From: JACKBK01 sp963707275
Lineage (GTDB): Bacteria; Chloroflexota; Anaerolineae; JAAEKA01
Assembly: GCA_963707275.1 (NCBI GenBank)
Contig: CAVPPH010000002.1
Coordinates: 124,001-188,000, forward strand
Reading direction: 5' to 3'
DNA length: 64,000 bases
Of the stretch, positions 8,371 through 17,823 are shown piece by piece; within the stretch, counting starts at the first letter, position 1; the number at the start of each line of letters is the position of its first letter. Both the position numbers and the translations under genes were made by a program. Under the pieces are notes generated by a model. It searched no databases. It was given only the letters and a program-made list of their open reading frames with translations, and was not told the origin of the DNA.

Positions 8371-10731
8371 TTATTGCACGTCGTTGGCAGCATCGACGGC
8401 TTCCACGAATGCCTGCACAGCCTCAGCCGGGTCAGCGCCATCAACGAGAACGGCCTGGTAGAGCTGGTCGCCCAGTTGTTCCATCGTCGCAAACTTGCTG
8501 GTCTCGACGACCTGCGCTGCCACCTTGGCCTGTTCGCGGAAACTCTCGAGATTGGGATGCTCCGACAAGTCCACGATGACGCTGGCGGTGACATGGCCGC
8601 CGGCGTCCAGGAATTGCTGCTGACTGGCACGCAGGCTGAGAAAGCGTCCAAAGGCCAGGGCGAGATCGGCGGCGGAGTCGCTGGCGTTGGCGTTGACCAT
8701 CGCGCCGCGTACCCGGAGCAAAGGGCTGCCGGCTTGAAATGGCCCGTTCGGCAGGGGCACGACCCGCAACTGATACTCGCCCAGGTCCTGCTTCAGTCGA
8801 TCCAGCGCCCAGGGCCCGCTGATCAGGTAGGCGGCTTCCCCTGCGGCAAATGCGTCTTCGGCAGCGGCGCGATCGAAGGTCAGATCTACGCCCGGCTGCG
8901 CATCGTAGGTTCGCAACGCCTCGAGCCAGGCTGCCAGGCCGTCGGTTTTCAGAACTTCACCGGAATAGCTGTCAAAGTCGAAGCCGCCAAACGGGTCCAT
9001 CCCCCAATAGCCGTCGAAGAAGCTCACCGGCAGCGCGGCGCGCCGGTCGGCGTCCACCGTGAGCATCATGGCGTGCAGGTCGTTGGGCGGGTCGCTGATC
9101 ATAGCAGGGTTGTAGTACAGCGCCACCGTATCGAGGGACTCAGGGATGGCGTAGAGTTGGCCGGTGTAGCGCGTCGACTGCACTGCCTCTGGCAGGAACT
9201 GTTGCAGGAAGTCCGGCTTGACGCTTTCGGTCAGGTCAAGGATCAGACCATCCTCGGCCAGCCTGCCAAGCCAGCGGCTGGACTCAAACAACACGTCCGG
9301 GCCGGCCCCGCGCCGCGCTTCGGCAGCAAACCGGTCATAGATCTCGTCTGGTTTGACGTAGACGGTGCTGATCGCGTTGTCTGGACAGGTTGTGTCGAAT
9401 TCGCTGGCCACAGCTTCGAACGTCCTGGCCGAGGCGCCATCCAGAGAGTGCCAGATCGTCAGCGCGCCTGCCTCCGCCGGGCAGAGGTCCCCGGCCTCGT
9501 TGGGCGGCGGATAAAGGTCATAGGTTTCGGCGAAGTTCGCCAATGCCTGCTCAACCATGTCGTTGGGAGTGATGCTCCCCTGGATCGCCTGGCGGTAGCT
9601 ATCAAAGAAACCCAACGCGCCGGCCTTGAGGTCTTCCCAGATGCCCTGATTAACGTATGCAACGGCCTCAGAAGACCGGCTCTGGCTGGCTACAGTGAGG
9701 GTGTTGGCCGGCAGCCCCGGGGTGAGCCTGATCCGCGTGTTCAGCGGCACGCGCCCCAGGTCGGCTCTGGCAAGAAAAAGCTGGTTTTGGGAACCGGTCA
9801 GGAACTGCGCCAGGTCGTAGGCCCGGCGCATCTCGTCAGCGCTGGAAACCGGGTTGAAAGCCAGGGCATCGAGTCCCAGGAAGGGGCGCGGTGAACCGCC
9901 GTTCGGTCCGAACGGCAACAGTGCAACACCCACGCTTTCATCGCCCATGGCAGCCCGCAACGTGGTAAGCTGGTCAGAGTCCGCGACGTAATACGTGGCT
10001 TCGCCGTCGATGAATGCCTGCTGCAGCTCCTGCTGATCGTCGTCGAGGATGAAACCGGGCAGCGCGCGCGCCGTTCTCAGAAAATCCACCCAGTTCGTGA
10101 ACCCCCCTTGTCCGAACACCAGACGCCTCTCCCTGTCGGCAATCCCGCCATCGTAGGCGCCAATGCCCCAGTAGGATTCGATAAAACCGGGGTTCTGCGC
10201 TACTTTTTCGCCGTCCTTGACCCGTTGCAGCAGTTCGGCGATGGTCTCAGGTGCAGATTCGACCAGGTCCCGGTTATAATACAAAACGTTGGTGTGACCG
10301 GCGAGCGGCAAGGCGTAGAGATGATCGCCGTCAGACACCATCTGCACCGCATTGGAAAAGTAGTTCGACAGATCGAGCTGAAGCGGTTGCAGATCGCGGA
10401 GCAGGTCGCGCTCTGCTAACTGATAGATGACGCTGGCATTGGAGAGGATCAGGTCCGGTCCGAAACCCGCCGCGTTGCTGTCAACATAGCGGGCGACAAA
10501 GGTCGGCTCAGGAACGGCGACGCTGATCACATCGACTCCGGGATTCAACTCCCGGTAGGCCGCCAGCATCTCGCTCAGGATTGCGGCATCGGCATCGGTC
10601 CATGTATGCCAGATCAGGAGACGGTCGCTCTGTGGGCCGTGCAGGTTGTTGATGTCTGTTGCGTCGCCCGCACAGCCTGCCACCAAAGCCGCAGCCAGGC
10701 AAAGCATTAGAAAACGTCGAATTCGAAACAT
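8371..10731 (-). CDS. Lipoprotein with two tandem solute-binding domains
   Basis: A 786-residue exported protein. The signal peptide MFRIRRFLMLCLAAALVAGC ends in a lipobox Cys (residue 20). Two family-1 extracellular solute-binding domains follow. The first runs about 35-400 and opens LLIWHTWTDADAAILSEMLA; the second runs about 415-785 and opens GALTIWHSLDGASARTFEAV. Both contain the periplasmic-binding phrases for an approaching hinge (HLYALPLAGHTNVLYYN; QLYAIPESLDTVALYYN). One polypeptide carrying two complete binding lobes is unusual. No permease or ATPase gene is adjacent; the next gene is an MscS channel. It may act as a tethered sugar or osmolyte receptor rather than a normal ABC component. 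The frame is intact. Confidence 0.85.
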   Translation of the reverse strand: MFRIRRFLMLCLAAALVAGCAGDATDINNLHGPQSDRLLIWHTWTDADAAILSEMLAAYRELNPGVDVISVAVPEPTFVARYVDSNAAGFGPDLILSNASVIYQLAERDLLRDLQPLQLDLSNYFSNAVQMVSDGDHLYALPLAGHTNVLYYNRDLVESAPETIAELLQRVKDGEKVAQNPGFIESYWGIGAYDGGIADRERRLVFGQGGFTNWVDFLRTARALPGFILDDDQQELQQAFIDGEATYYVADSDQLTTLRAAMGDESVGVALLPFGPNGGSPRPFLGLDALAFNPVSSADEMRRAYDLAQFLTGSQNQLFLARADLGRVPLNTRIRLTPGLPANTLTVASQSRSSEAVAYVNQGIWEDLKAGALGFFDSYRQAIQGSITPNDMVEQALANFAETYDLYPPPNEAGDLCPAEAGALTIWHSLDGASARTFEAVASEFDTTCPDNAISTVYVKPDEIYDRFAAEARRGAGPDVLFESSRWLGRLAEDGLILDLTESVKPDFLQQFLPEAVQSTRYTGQLYAIPESLDTVALYYNPAMISDPPNDLHAMMLTVDADRRAALPVSFFDGYWGMDPFGGFDFDSYSGEVLKTDGLAAWLEALRTYDAQPGVDLTFDRAAAEDAFAAGEAAYLISGPWALDRLKQDLGEYQLRVVPLPNGPFQAGSPLLRVRGAMVNANASDSAADLALAFGRFLSLRASQQQFLDAGGHVTASVIVDLSEHPNLESFREQAKVAAQVVETSKFATMEQLGDQLYQAVLVDGADPAEAVQAFVEAVDAANDVQ

Positions 10732-10983
10732 AAGATACCTACACTATTGGTTCACCGATATCAGTGGATGCACACCGAAGTCCACCCCTCACGGGTACAT
10801 TTTCGGTGATGAAAGGGTGCATCTGAGGCGTCGCCACTGAGGCCGACAGAAGCGCACGCTGAATGACGAGACCGATGGACCAGCCAATCCGTCTTGTCTG
10901 AGTTTGGGGTTGACGCCATTATAAGGAACCCGCCAGCTTTGGTCAAACCCACCCGCCCGCCCGACTTTTCAAGGAGGTTCTCT

Positions 10984-12208
10984 ATGGATTTCGCACTGTC
11001 CGACGAACATCTGCGCGCGCGAGCAAGCCGTGCGCGCCTTCGCCCAGCGGGAGGCTGCGCCGCTGATCAAGGAGGCCGATCGCGCCCAAACCATGCCGCC
11101 GCACCTGCTGCCGCGCATGGCGGAGCTGGGCATCCTCGGTCTCTGTATCCCCGAACGCTACGGCGGGCAGGGGTTCGACTACATCACGCTGGGGTTGGCG
11201 TGCGAGGAACTGGAGGCGGCTGACACCAGCCTGCGCACGGCCATGTCGGTACACATTGGGCTGAACAGCCTTGCGCTGCTGCAATGGGGCAGCGAGGAGC
11301 AGAAGCAGTGTTTTCTGACGCCGCAGGCGCGCGGCGACCGGCTGGCGATGTTCGGTCTTACCGAGGCAGGGGCTGGCAGCGACGTGGCGGCGATGGCATC
11401 CAGCGCGCGGCGGGAAGGCGACGGCTACGTGGTCAACGGCGAGAAGATGTGGATTTCGCTGGCCAGCGTCGCCCATCACATCCTCTGGTTTGCACGCACC
11501 AACCCGGAGCGCCCGGACCCGCACGACCAGCTATCGGCCTTCATCATCGAGACCGACCGGGCGGGCGTGACGCGTGGCGACATCCACGGCAAGTTGGGCC
11601 TGCGTGCCGGTTCCACCGGCTGGGTCCACTGCCAGGATGTGCGGGTGCCTGTCGCGAACCGGCTTGGCGAGGAGGGCGAGGGGTTCAGGATCGCGATGTC
11701 GGCGCTGGACAACGGACGCTACACGGTAGCTGCCGGTGCCACGGGGCTTATCCGCGCCGCGCTGGAAGCCAGCGTCAAATACGCCCGCGAGCGCAAAACC
11801 TTCGGCCGGGAAATCGGCCGCCACCAACTGGTGCAGCAGAAGATCGCCCGCATGGCCCGCGACTACGAGCTGGCGCGGCTGGCCTGGTTGCAGGTTGGTT
11901 GGATGAAGAACGAGGGGCTACGCAACACGCGTGAGGTGTCGCTGGCCAAGTGGTTCGCGACTGACGCATCTTTCGACGCGGCCAACGAGGCGATTCAGGT
12001 TCACGGTTCCTACGGCTACAGCGACGAGTACGACGTGGAGCGCTACCTGCGCAATTCCAAGGCGGCGGTTATCTACGAAGGGACCAGCGAGATCCACCAG
12101 TTGATGCAGGCCGGCTATGCGCTGGGCTACCGGCAAGATGGCGAACTGCGCTGCGAGCTGCCGGCATATGATGAGGTGGTTTGGCGGGGGGAGGGCGGTG
12201 ATCGGTGA
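10984..12208 (+). CDS. Acyl-CoA dehydrogenase (frame broken near start)
   Basis: Cytoplasmic FAD enzyme that oxidises acyl-CoA to enoyl-CoA. Signature blocks are FGLTEAGAGSDVAAMASSAR, GYVVNGEKMWIS, YARERKTFGREIGRHQ and QVHGSYGYSDEYDVERYLRN. The catalytic Glu lies in VIYEGTSEIHQLM. ATG 10984 follows a strong AAGGAGG site. One extra base near 11020 separates the first 12 codons from the rest; removing it gives MDFALSDEHLRA joined to EQAVRAFAQREAAPL and a 407-aa protein, the normal size. A GTG at 11030 could start a slightly short protein, but it would lose a conserved helix. The end overlaps a repeat-rich convergent junction. The YEGTSEI context and GTP-like 'glutaryl' features are not enough to name the substrate. 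Confidence 0.85.
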
Positions 12209-12288
12209 CCAGTGATCAGTAATCAGTGATCGGTCAGGGACAACAGCCACCGGTTACTGACCACTGATAACTGATGACTGATTACCGT
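12209..12288. repeat. Inverted repeat at convergent gene ends
   Basis: Overlapping copies of CAGTGATCAGT/ACTGATAACTG-type words form arms around an 18-nt centre (caggg...ccaccgg). It lies exactly between the convergent acyl-CoA dehydrogenase and methyltransferase genes and could act as a two-way terminator, although there is no T-run. A piece of the same word recurs after the thiB gene (about 40850). Confidence 0.5.
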
Positions 12289-13047
12289 TCACCGAGGCTT
12301 GCGCGCCACGAAGAGCTCGCCGCCGCCGGAATCCCAGATCTGCTCGTCCTCTTCGATGATCAACATCGGGGTGAAGCCAACATCAGCCAGCAGTCGCAGC
12401 CATGTGTCGCGGCTGAACAGTCCCACCACGTGCCGGTCATGGATCGCCTGCGCCGTGCCGTCGCGCTCCAGCAGCAGATATGCCATATCCATGACAAAGT
12501 GCGTGTCGGTCGGATCCGGGTCGTGTACCCACTCGACGTAGCGCAGGGCGCGCCCGCTGCCGTCGGCTGCGTCGTGGCCGCCGTGGTCGGTATACGGGCG
12601 AAAGCTCTCGCGCGTTTCGTCGGGGCAGAACAGCGCCACGCCGCCCGGCCGGGTGTGGACAAATGCCGTGACCATGGCCTGGCGCAGGTCGTCCTCGCTG
12701 GTCAGGTAGGCCACGGCGTCATGCACGAAGACGGCGTCGAACTGGCGGCCCAGCCGCACCGTGCGCATGTCGCCCTGGACGTGTTCGCACTCCGGGTTCA
12801 ACGCCCGGCTGACAGCCAGCATTTGGGGCGAGAGATCGACCAGCATTAGTTGGAAGTGCGCTTTGAGGTGGGATGCGTTGTTGCCGCCGCCGCTGCCCAG
12901 CTCCAGCACCTCGACCGGCGGCTGCGGACAGGCGTCCACCAGCGTACGCTGATAGACGGCTGCCTCGCCGGCGTAGTCGTCCGGCGCCGACAGCACCGGC
13001 CACCAATCGGCCAGCTCGGAATAGAGGACGGGAAGCGAGTCTGTCAT
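12289..13047 (-). CDS. Class I SAM-dependent methyltransferase
   Basis: A 252-residue protein of the small Rossmann methyltransferase type. Motif I is VEVLELGSGGGNNASHL, motif II LMLVDLSPQMLAVSRAL, then HVQGDMRTVRLGRQFDAVF and VHDAVAYLTSEDDLRQAM. After the core comes a variable C-terminal sheet (PDPTDTHFVMDMAYLL). The substrate is not evident. ATG 13047 overlaps the Uma2 stop by 4 nt, so it is translationally coupled to it. The frame is complete. Confidence 0.8.
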   Translation of the reverse strand: MTDSLPVLYSELADWWPVLSAPDDYAGEAAVYQRTLVDACPQPPVEVLELGSGGGNNASHLKAHFQLMLVDLSPQMLAVSRALNPECEHVQGDMRTVRLGRQFDAVFVHDAVAYLTSEDDLRQAMVTAFVHTRPGGVALFCPDETRESFRPYTDHGGHDAADGSGRALRYVEWVHDPDPTDTHFVMDMAYLLLERDGTAQAIHDRHVVGLFSRDTWLRLLADVGFTPMLIIEEDEQIWDSGGGELFVARKPR

Positions 13048-13715
13048 CTCGTCTCAGTTGCGTACTCGGCGGCCGGCTCCCTGGCCACTTTGAGCGTCGT
13101 CGCGCCACCCTCATCCTGCGACCACTCCACTTTGTCGTAGATCTCCCTCAGCGGCAGTTCCACGTCGATGGATGGGATGATCACGGTGTTATCCAGACCT
13201 TGATACACGGTCAACAGCCAGCGTGTTCCCGGCTCTCCGGCAGGTGAGTCCTCATCCGGCTGGCGCTCATAGTGCTCAACCAACGCGCGGTCCTGCGAGA
13301 TCAGCAAGTAGTCGGTCAGCGACTCGATCTTGCGGTAGTGGTTGAACTTCGCGCCACGGTCGTATGCCTCCGTGGATGGCGACAAGACCTCGATGATCAC
13401 CGATGGATTGAGCAGCGTGTCCTCGCGCGGATCATCGAACTGCGGCGAATTACAAGCCACGACGATGTCGGGATAGGTGTAGAGACCTGACGCGCCAACC
13501 TTGACGCGCAGATCGGCGCTGTGAGCAGTGCATGAGCGTTTCTTGAAAGCGCCAATCAACAGATACATGGCATTGGCAACGATGATTGTATGGCGTCGAC
13601 TCGCGCCCGCCATCGCAAAGACCTCGCCGCGGTAGTACTCGCTTTTGAAGTCAGCGGTGCGTTCCATTTCCAGGTATTCCTGTGGCGTCAGCATCACGCT
13701 GCGCTGTGCTGTCAT
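13044..13715 (-). CDS. Uma2 family (DUF820) nuclease-fold protein
   Basis: A 223-residue PD-(D/E)XK-fold protein. It shows EYLEMERTADFKSEYYRGEV, the TYPDIVV motif carrying the active-site Asp, and NPSVIIEVLSPSTEAYDRGA with the E-x-L in place of the usual E-x-K, followed by KFNHYRKIESLTDYLLIS. These are diagnostic for Uma2 proteins, which are abundant in Cyanobacteria and Chloroflexota. Nuclease activity is predicted by fold only, and biological roles are largely unknown. It lies between OsmC and the methyltransferase, on the same strand and tightly spaced. Confidence 0.85.
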   Translation of the reverse strand: MTAQRSVMLTPQEYLEMERTADFKSEYYRGEVFAMAGASRRHTIIVANAMYLLIGAFKKRSCTAHSADLRVKVGASGLYTYPDIVVACNSPQFDDPREDTLLNPSVIIEVLSPSTEAYDRGAKFNHYRKIESLTDYLLISQDRALVEHYERQPDEDSPAGEPGTRWLLTVYQGLDNTVIIPSIDVELPLREIYDKVEWSQDEGGATTLKVAREPAAEYATETR

Positions 13716-13742
13716 GGTCGTCGTTTCCTCCCGCGTCTCAAG

Positions 13743-14162
13743 TCAGTCGTCCTCGATGATCTGGTAGCTGGTGATGATCTCAGCCGCCGGGCGGATCGTC
13801 GCGGCCACTGAGCAATACTTGGTCTCCGACAGGTGGATGGCCTGCGCAACATCCTTCTCTTTCAAGCCCTTGCCGCGCACAACGAATTCCATGGTGATGC
13901 GGACAAAGGGCCACGGCAATTCGGCAGCGTTTTCGCCTGACACGTTGACCTGCAGGCCAGTCATGCGGGAACGCTTTTTGGCCAGAATGCCGACCACATC
14001 GTAGGCCGAACAGGAGGCCAGACTCAGCAGCAAGAGCTGTGAAGGGGCCATCCCTGTGCCGTTCTCCTCGTCCTGTGCCGAGATAACGACAGAATGCTTG
14101 GAATCATCGGTGCCGACGAACTGTTTCTTCTGTACCCAGGTTAGGGTGACGTCTTTAGTCAT
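13743..14162 (-). CDS. OsmC/Ohr family peroxiredoxin-like protein
   Basis: A 139-residue protein beginning MTKDVTLTWVQKKQFVGTD. Both redox cysteines of the family are present: in LSLASCSAYDVVGILAKK and in LSETKYCSVAATI. OsmC proteins reduce organic hydroperoxides in the cytoplasm. I chose ATG 14162 because the family starts there; longer readings upstream are not conserved-looking and cross a palindrome. It heads a three-gene minus-strand run with Uma2 and the methyltransferase. Confidence 0.88.
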   Translation of the reverse strand: MTKDVTLTWVQKKQFVGTDDSKHSVVISAQDEENGTGMAPSQLLLLSLASCSAYDVVGILAKKRSRMTGLQVNVSGENAAELPWPFVRITMEFVVRGKGLKEKDVAQAIHLSETKYCSVAATIRPAAEIITSYQIIEDD

Positions 14163-14201
14163 TGTGGTTCTTTCGTTCGGTAGTTTAGTAGTGCGGTAGT
14201 T

Positions 14202-14225
14202 CAATGGCGCAATCGTGCGCCATTG
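14202..14225. promoter_or_regulatory. Perfect 10-bp hairpin upstream of OsmC
   Basis: Arms CAATGGCGCA and TGCGCCATTG flank a 4-nt loop, 40 bp upstream of the OsmC start and about 130 bp downstream of the acyl-CoA synthetase stop. There is no T-run, so an operator or mRNA hairpin is more likely than an intrinsic terminator. Confidence 0.45.
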
Positions 14226-14357
14226 CTTTGATGCAGAAGGCCGGCAAAAGGTTATCACAACCGTGTGCGTTGGAGTGACTATTGTCGCACCTGGCAGGTC
14301 ATCACCACGTCGCCTGCCATGCAAATCAACGCACTATCGCACCACCGAACTAACGCA

Positions 14358-15928
14358 CTATTCCTGGTCTACCAACTCGCGCTTGAGGATTTTGCCGGTG
14401 GCGGTCATCGGCAGAGCAGAGCGGAATTCGATATAGCGCGGGTATTTGTAAGCTGCCAGGCCCTCGCGCGCGAAGGACATGATCTCGTCCACGGTCGCCG
14501 TCTCGCCGGGCTTGAGGACGATGTAGGCCTTGATTTCCTCGCCCATCTTGTCGTCGGGGACGCCCTTGACGGCAACCAGCGACACCTTGGGATGAGCCAT
14601 CAGGTACTCCTCGACCTCGCGCGGATAGACGTTGAACCCGCCGCGGATGATCATCTCCTTCAGGCGGTCGACGATGTAGAAGTAGCCGTCGGCGTCGATC
14701 TTGCCCATGTCGCCGCTGTGGAACCAGTCGTCGCGAATCACCTCGGCGGTCGCGTCGGGACGTTTGTAGTAGCCCTTCATCAGTTGATGGCCACGGATGA
14801 CGACCTCGCCTACCTCTTCAGGCCCCAGCGCGGCATGGCTGTTACTGGCAGGATCGACGATGCGCATATCGGTCAGCCAGAGCGGCTGGCCGATGGAGCC
14901 GACCTTGCGCGGCCTGCCGAGCTGGTTGAAGCTGGCGACCGGCGACGTTTCGCTCAATCCGTAGCCCTCAAGAATCGGCACATCAAAGCGCTCCTCGAAA
15001 TTGCGCAGCAGTTCAACCGGCAGCGCCGAACCGCCGCTGACCGCGATGCGCAGCTTGCTGCGTATCAGGTCGAGGTCGAACGTCTCGGCGTCGGGGTAGC
15101 TTAGCAGGCCCCAATACATCGTCGGCACGCCGGCAAAGACCGTGACGCCGTCGCGCTGCATGATGCCCAGCACTGCATCCGCTGCAAAGCGCGGCAGCAG
15201 CGTGATGGCCGCGCCCGACGCAGAAGCCGGTGTTCATGAGCACGGTCTGGCCAAAGGAGTGGAACAGCGGCAGCACTACCAGACAGACGTCGTCTTTGTT
15301 CATGTCGATCATGTCGCGCGTCGCTACCGCGTTCATGACCATGTTGCTGTGGGTCAGTTCCGCGCCCTTGGGACTGCCCGTGGTGCCGGAGGTGTAGAGG
15401 ATCACTGCCGTCTCGTCGGGCATGGTCTGCACCGTGTCGAAGCATCGGCGACTGGCCTGCCATGACGCGGCCCAGAGTTGTCACGCCCTCGCCTTCGATC
15501 GGCGATGCAGCCGCAGGGTCAGCCGTGGCCACGATCAGGTGGCGGCAGTCTGGCGCCTGCTGGAAGCCCTCCAACGCCATCTGCGCCATGGGCAGCTCCG
15601 GCGTGCCCTGGAAGACGATCAGCGCGACTGCGTCGCTGTCCTTGAGGTGATAGGCGATCTCGCGTCCCTTGAACAGCACGTTGAACGGCACCACGGTCGC
15701 GCCCAGCTTCAGGATGGCGTAATAGGCGATGGGAAAGTAGGGGATGTTGAGGCACGACAGCGCGACCTTGTCGCCGCGCTGCACGCCCAGTTGGCGCAGC
15801 CCGTTGGCCAGTTGATTGGCCGCGCCGTTGACCTGGGCGTAGTTGAGCTTCGTGTCGTTGAAGATTACGGCAGGCCCGGCCGGGTTGGCCGCGGCGCTGG
15901 ACTCCAGCAGCATCGCTAGGTTGAGCAT
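14358..15928 (-). CDS. Long-chain acyl-CoA synthetase (frame broken)
   Basis: AMP-forming ligase that activates fatty acids to acyl-CoA, feeding beta-oxidation. The P-loop-like A3 motif is ILYTSGTTGSPKGAELTH, followed by GYGLSETSPVASFNQLG, FHSGDMGKIDADGYFYIVDR, KEMIIRGGFNVYPREVEEYL and the catalytic Lys region in PMTATGKILKREL. Two extra bases (near 15442 and 15215) split the coding region into three frames. Removing both gives 522 aa, normal, with a length divisible by three. The neighbouring acyl-CoA dehydrogenase on the other strand fits the same pathway. Chain-length preference cannot be read. Confidence 0.85.
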
Positions 15929-15984
15929 GGTGTACCTCCAGAGGGTGGGTGCGGGTTGGCCGATGGGCGTATCTTAGCGTAGGA

Positions 15985-16062
15985 ATGGGGGGATGGCAAA
16001 TGGCGGGGAGGGGGAGGGGAAGGAAGGCAAGAAGGGAAATGAGGGAAAGGGAGGAAACGACG
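15985..16062. repeat. Purine-rich GA/G tract
   Basis: Almost pure G/A on the plus strand for about 75 nt, with several GGGG and GGGAGG runs. A similar word (AAGAGGGAAATG-AGGAAA) recurs at 38805-38845 before the thiamin pyrophosphokinase gene. The G runs could form a quadruplex. It lies between divergent genes (acyl-CoA synthetase and the small membrane protein). Confidence 0.45.
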
Positions 16063-16093
16063 AAAAATGGGTCGCGGCAACTGCTGAACCGGT

Positions 16094-16122
16094 TTGACAG
16101 GCTGCGAGAGGCGGGTTACACT
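16094..16122 (+). promoter_or_regulatory. Sigma-70 promoter of the small membrane protein
   Basis: Consensus TTGACA (16094-16099) and TACACT (16117-16122) are 17 nt apart, 36 nt before ATG 16159. Confidence 0.75.
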
Positions 16123-16158
16123 GGCTGCACCACGCTTCACGTTCAGGAGAGTCACCCT

Positions 16159-16575
16159 ATGCCGCTCGCTACTATCCACGATCGCCTTGCTATTTCCGCT
16201 GTTCTCTTTGCCGGTATTTGCGCTGCCTGGGGGTTCATCAACTACATCCGCAAGCAGCCGATGACCAGTGGGTACTGGGGCGCTCTTGTGATCTGCGAGA
16301 TATTGATGATCGTCCAGGCTGTCCTTGGCATCGTCCTTGCCATTCAAGGCAACCACCCGCCGCGCGCGATCGTTCACTATCTCTACGGCATCAGCGCGGT
16401 GATTTCGCTGCCGGCGGTCTATGTCTTCACCGGCGGACAGGATACCCGGCGCGAGAGCCTGCTCTACGCGGTTGTCAGCCTCTGGCTCTTCGGCCTGGCG
16501 ATTCGCGGCATCACCACCGGCTCTGAACAGGAGGCGGTGGCGATGATACTGCGTTCGATTATTGGGTTGATTTAG
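16159..16575 (+). CDS. Four-helix small membrane protein, unrecognised
   Basis: A 138-residue protein with about four membrane segments: 9-27, 41-63, 72-92 and 101-120. Charged residues lie only in the short loops (NYIRKQP, GNHPPR, TGGQDTRRES). ATG 16159 has an AGGAG site and a near-consensus promoter, and the gene ends just before a perfect hairpin terminator, so it is a well-delimited single-gene unit. I do not recognise the family. A heme- or quinone-type function is possible from the His in GNHPPRAIVHYLYG, but no motif settles this. Confidence 0.7.
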   Translation: MPLATIHDRLAISAVLFAGICAAWGFINYIRKQPMTSGYWGALVICEILMIVQAVLGIVLAIQGNHPPRAIVHYLYGISAVISLPAVYVFTGGQDTRRESLLYAVVSLWLFGLAIRGITTGSEQEAVAMILRSIIGLI

Positions 16576-16587
16576 GACGCGTCTACG

Positions 16588-16638
16588 AAAAAGCCAGGGC
16601 CTCCCTGCAATTCGACAGCAGGGAGGCCCTGGCTTTTT
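16588..16638. terminator. Bidirectional intrinsic terminator
   Basis: A perfect 21-bp hairpin (arms 16588-16608 and 16618-16638, 9-nt loop) starts with AAAAAGCC and ends with GGCTTTTT. It can therefore terminate both the upstream plus-strand gene and the convergent secreted-protein gene. Confidence 0.9.
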
Positions 16639-16672
16639 ACTTCCAGTTAAAGTCCGGTGGATGCAGTGAATC

Positions 16673-17314
16673 CTACCAGGATTCGCTGTAAATCAGATCG
16701 CCGAGTGGTGGAGTGTAGTAGTTGAAGTCGGTCAGGTTCCCACGCATCATCCCTTCACCATTGGTGTCCAGTACCGAGAAGATGTTGTCGTAGGTGGGCA
16801 GCACACCACCCGGCGGTGGGGTTCCTGGTCCGGGCAGGCAGCTAAGGCCGCCTCGGGCATGCACAAACCAGACATCGTCGTAGTTGTTCAATATGGTTGG
16901 GCCGAGAAACGTGATCCCGGCGGCTTCCCATTCCTGGCGCACTTCAGCCGCGGGGCGTCCCTGGATGTCGGCGGTTTGAGCGATAGCCCCGTCGCTCAGC
17001 CACGTTTCCAGAGCGTCCACCGATGTGTGAATCGCGTAGATATTGGTTGTCTCTCCAGGCACGCCTGAACAATTGCGATTCATCAGCGAGAGCGCACGGT
17101 CGGTGACCCAGTCGGGTTGAGGCCGCGAGCGGTTGGCGCGAACGCCGACACTTGGCAAGAATGTCTGTGAACTCTGCGAAGGTGTGTCTGGACCTGTTTC
17201 ACTCTCCACCTCTTTGGGAGTAACGCTGTTTTGCGGTACAGCGTAAGCTCCAGGCGCCATGATCAATAACAGGAAGATCAGAGAAATTCCCGCCATTGTC
17301 GCTCTGCGTATCAT
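16673..17314 (-). CDS. Secreted protein, unrecognised
   Basis: A 213-residue protein with a clear signal peptide (MIRRATMAGISLIFLLLIMA, cleavage probably after AYA at about residue 25). The mature part starts with a Ser/Thr/Pro-rich stretch and then a compact domain with DWVTDRALSLMNRNCSGVPG, EWEAAGITFLGPTILNNYDD and LPTYDNIFSVLDTNGEGMMR. Only two Cys remain after the signal region, which could form one disulfide. No known domain is recognised. Upstream is an AT-rich region with a run of nine C (about 17455-17463), then a LuxR-type regulator gene that might control it. Confidence 0.65.
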   Translation of the reverse strand: MIRRATMAGISLIFLLLIMAPGAYAVPQNSVTPKEVESETGPDTPSQSSQTFLPSVGVRANRSRPQPDWVTDRALSLMNRNCSGVPGETTNIYAIHTSVDALETWLSDGAIAQTADIQGRPAAEVRQEWEAAGITFLGPTILNNYDDVWFVHARGGLSCLPGPGTPPPGGVLPTYDNIFSVLDTNGEGMMRGNLTDFNYYTPPLGDLIYSESW

Positions 17315-17508
17315 GTTTGGTTCCTCCTATCTCGAAGCAACTATCCGGGGGTTTGACCGCCCTCGAATGCGCAATTTGCCGCATTCCTGATATAACCCCT
17401 GTTCAGAAAATCCATGTCCCGACTCGATTATCATACAATGCAATCATATCATTACCCCCCCCCGTGTCTACTACACGTTAGAGTAGTCTTTCACTGTTCG
17501 GGAACGTG

Positions 17509-17805
17509 TTACATCTCCACCCATCCTTGCCGAATCGCGACCAGCGCAGCTTCCGTGCGAGAGACTACCGCCAACTTGCGAAAGATGTTGTGGACGTGAA
17601 ACTTGACCGTGTCTTCAGTTACGCTCAACTCGCTGGCGATCTGGGCGTTGGTCGAGCCCATTACCAGCACGCGCAACACATCGAGCTCCCTCGATGTGAG
17701 CGGACATGGCGCAGGCTCTTCGTTCGCAGGCGCCTGGGCCTCATCTTTGTCAGTCTGATCCCTTGTGTCCATATTACCCCATCGAAAGTCCGTGATCCCC
17801 TTCAA
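17509..17805 (-). CDS. LuxR-type helix-turn-helix regulator, small
   Basis: A 98-residue protein that is little more than a GerE/LuxR DNA-binding domain. PLTSRELDVLRVLVMGSTNA and QIASELSVTEDTVKFHVHNI form the four-helix unit, ending FRKLAVVSRTEAALVAIRQG. There is no receiver or ligand-binding domain, so it may be constitutive or respond through a partner. The start is uncertain: methionine 1 or the MDTRDQTDK methionine at residue 12. It lies between the secreted-protein gene and the VanW gene on the same strand. Confidence 0.85.
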   Translation of the reverse strand: MKGITDFRWGNMDTRDQTDKDEAQAPANEEPAPCPLTSRELDVLRVLVMGSTNAQIASELSVTEDTVKFHVHNIFRKLAVVSRTEAALVAIRQGWVEM

Positions 17806-17823
17806 GCCGTCTTACATTGTGGG

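Noticed and set aside
6979..9894. A 971-codon open frame on the plus strand opposite the MscS and solute-binding genes
   Set aside because: Its product is rich in Gln, His and Arg with no domain, and it runs antisense through two clear genes; it is a GC-bias shadow.
10900..10930. Promoter for the acyl-CoA dehydrogenase (TATAAG near 10920)
   Set aside because: The -10-like hexamer has no -35 at an acceptable distance.
17400..17470. Promoter or phase-variable C9 tract upstream of the secreted protein
   Set aside because: The tract is outside any coding frame and I could not place -35/-10 boxes around it with normal spacing.
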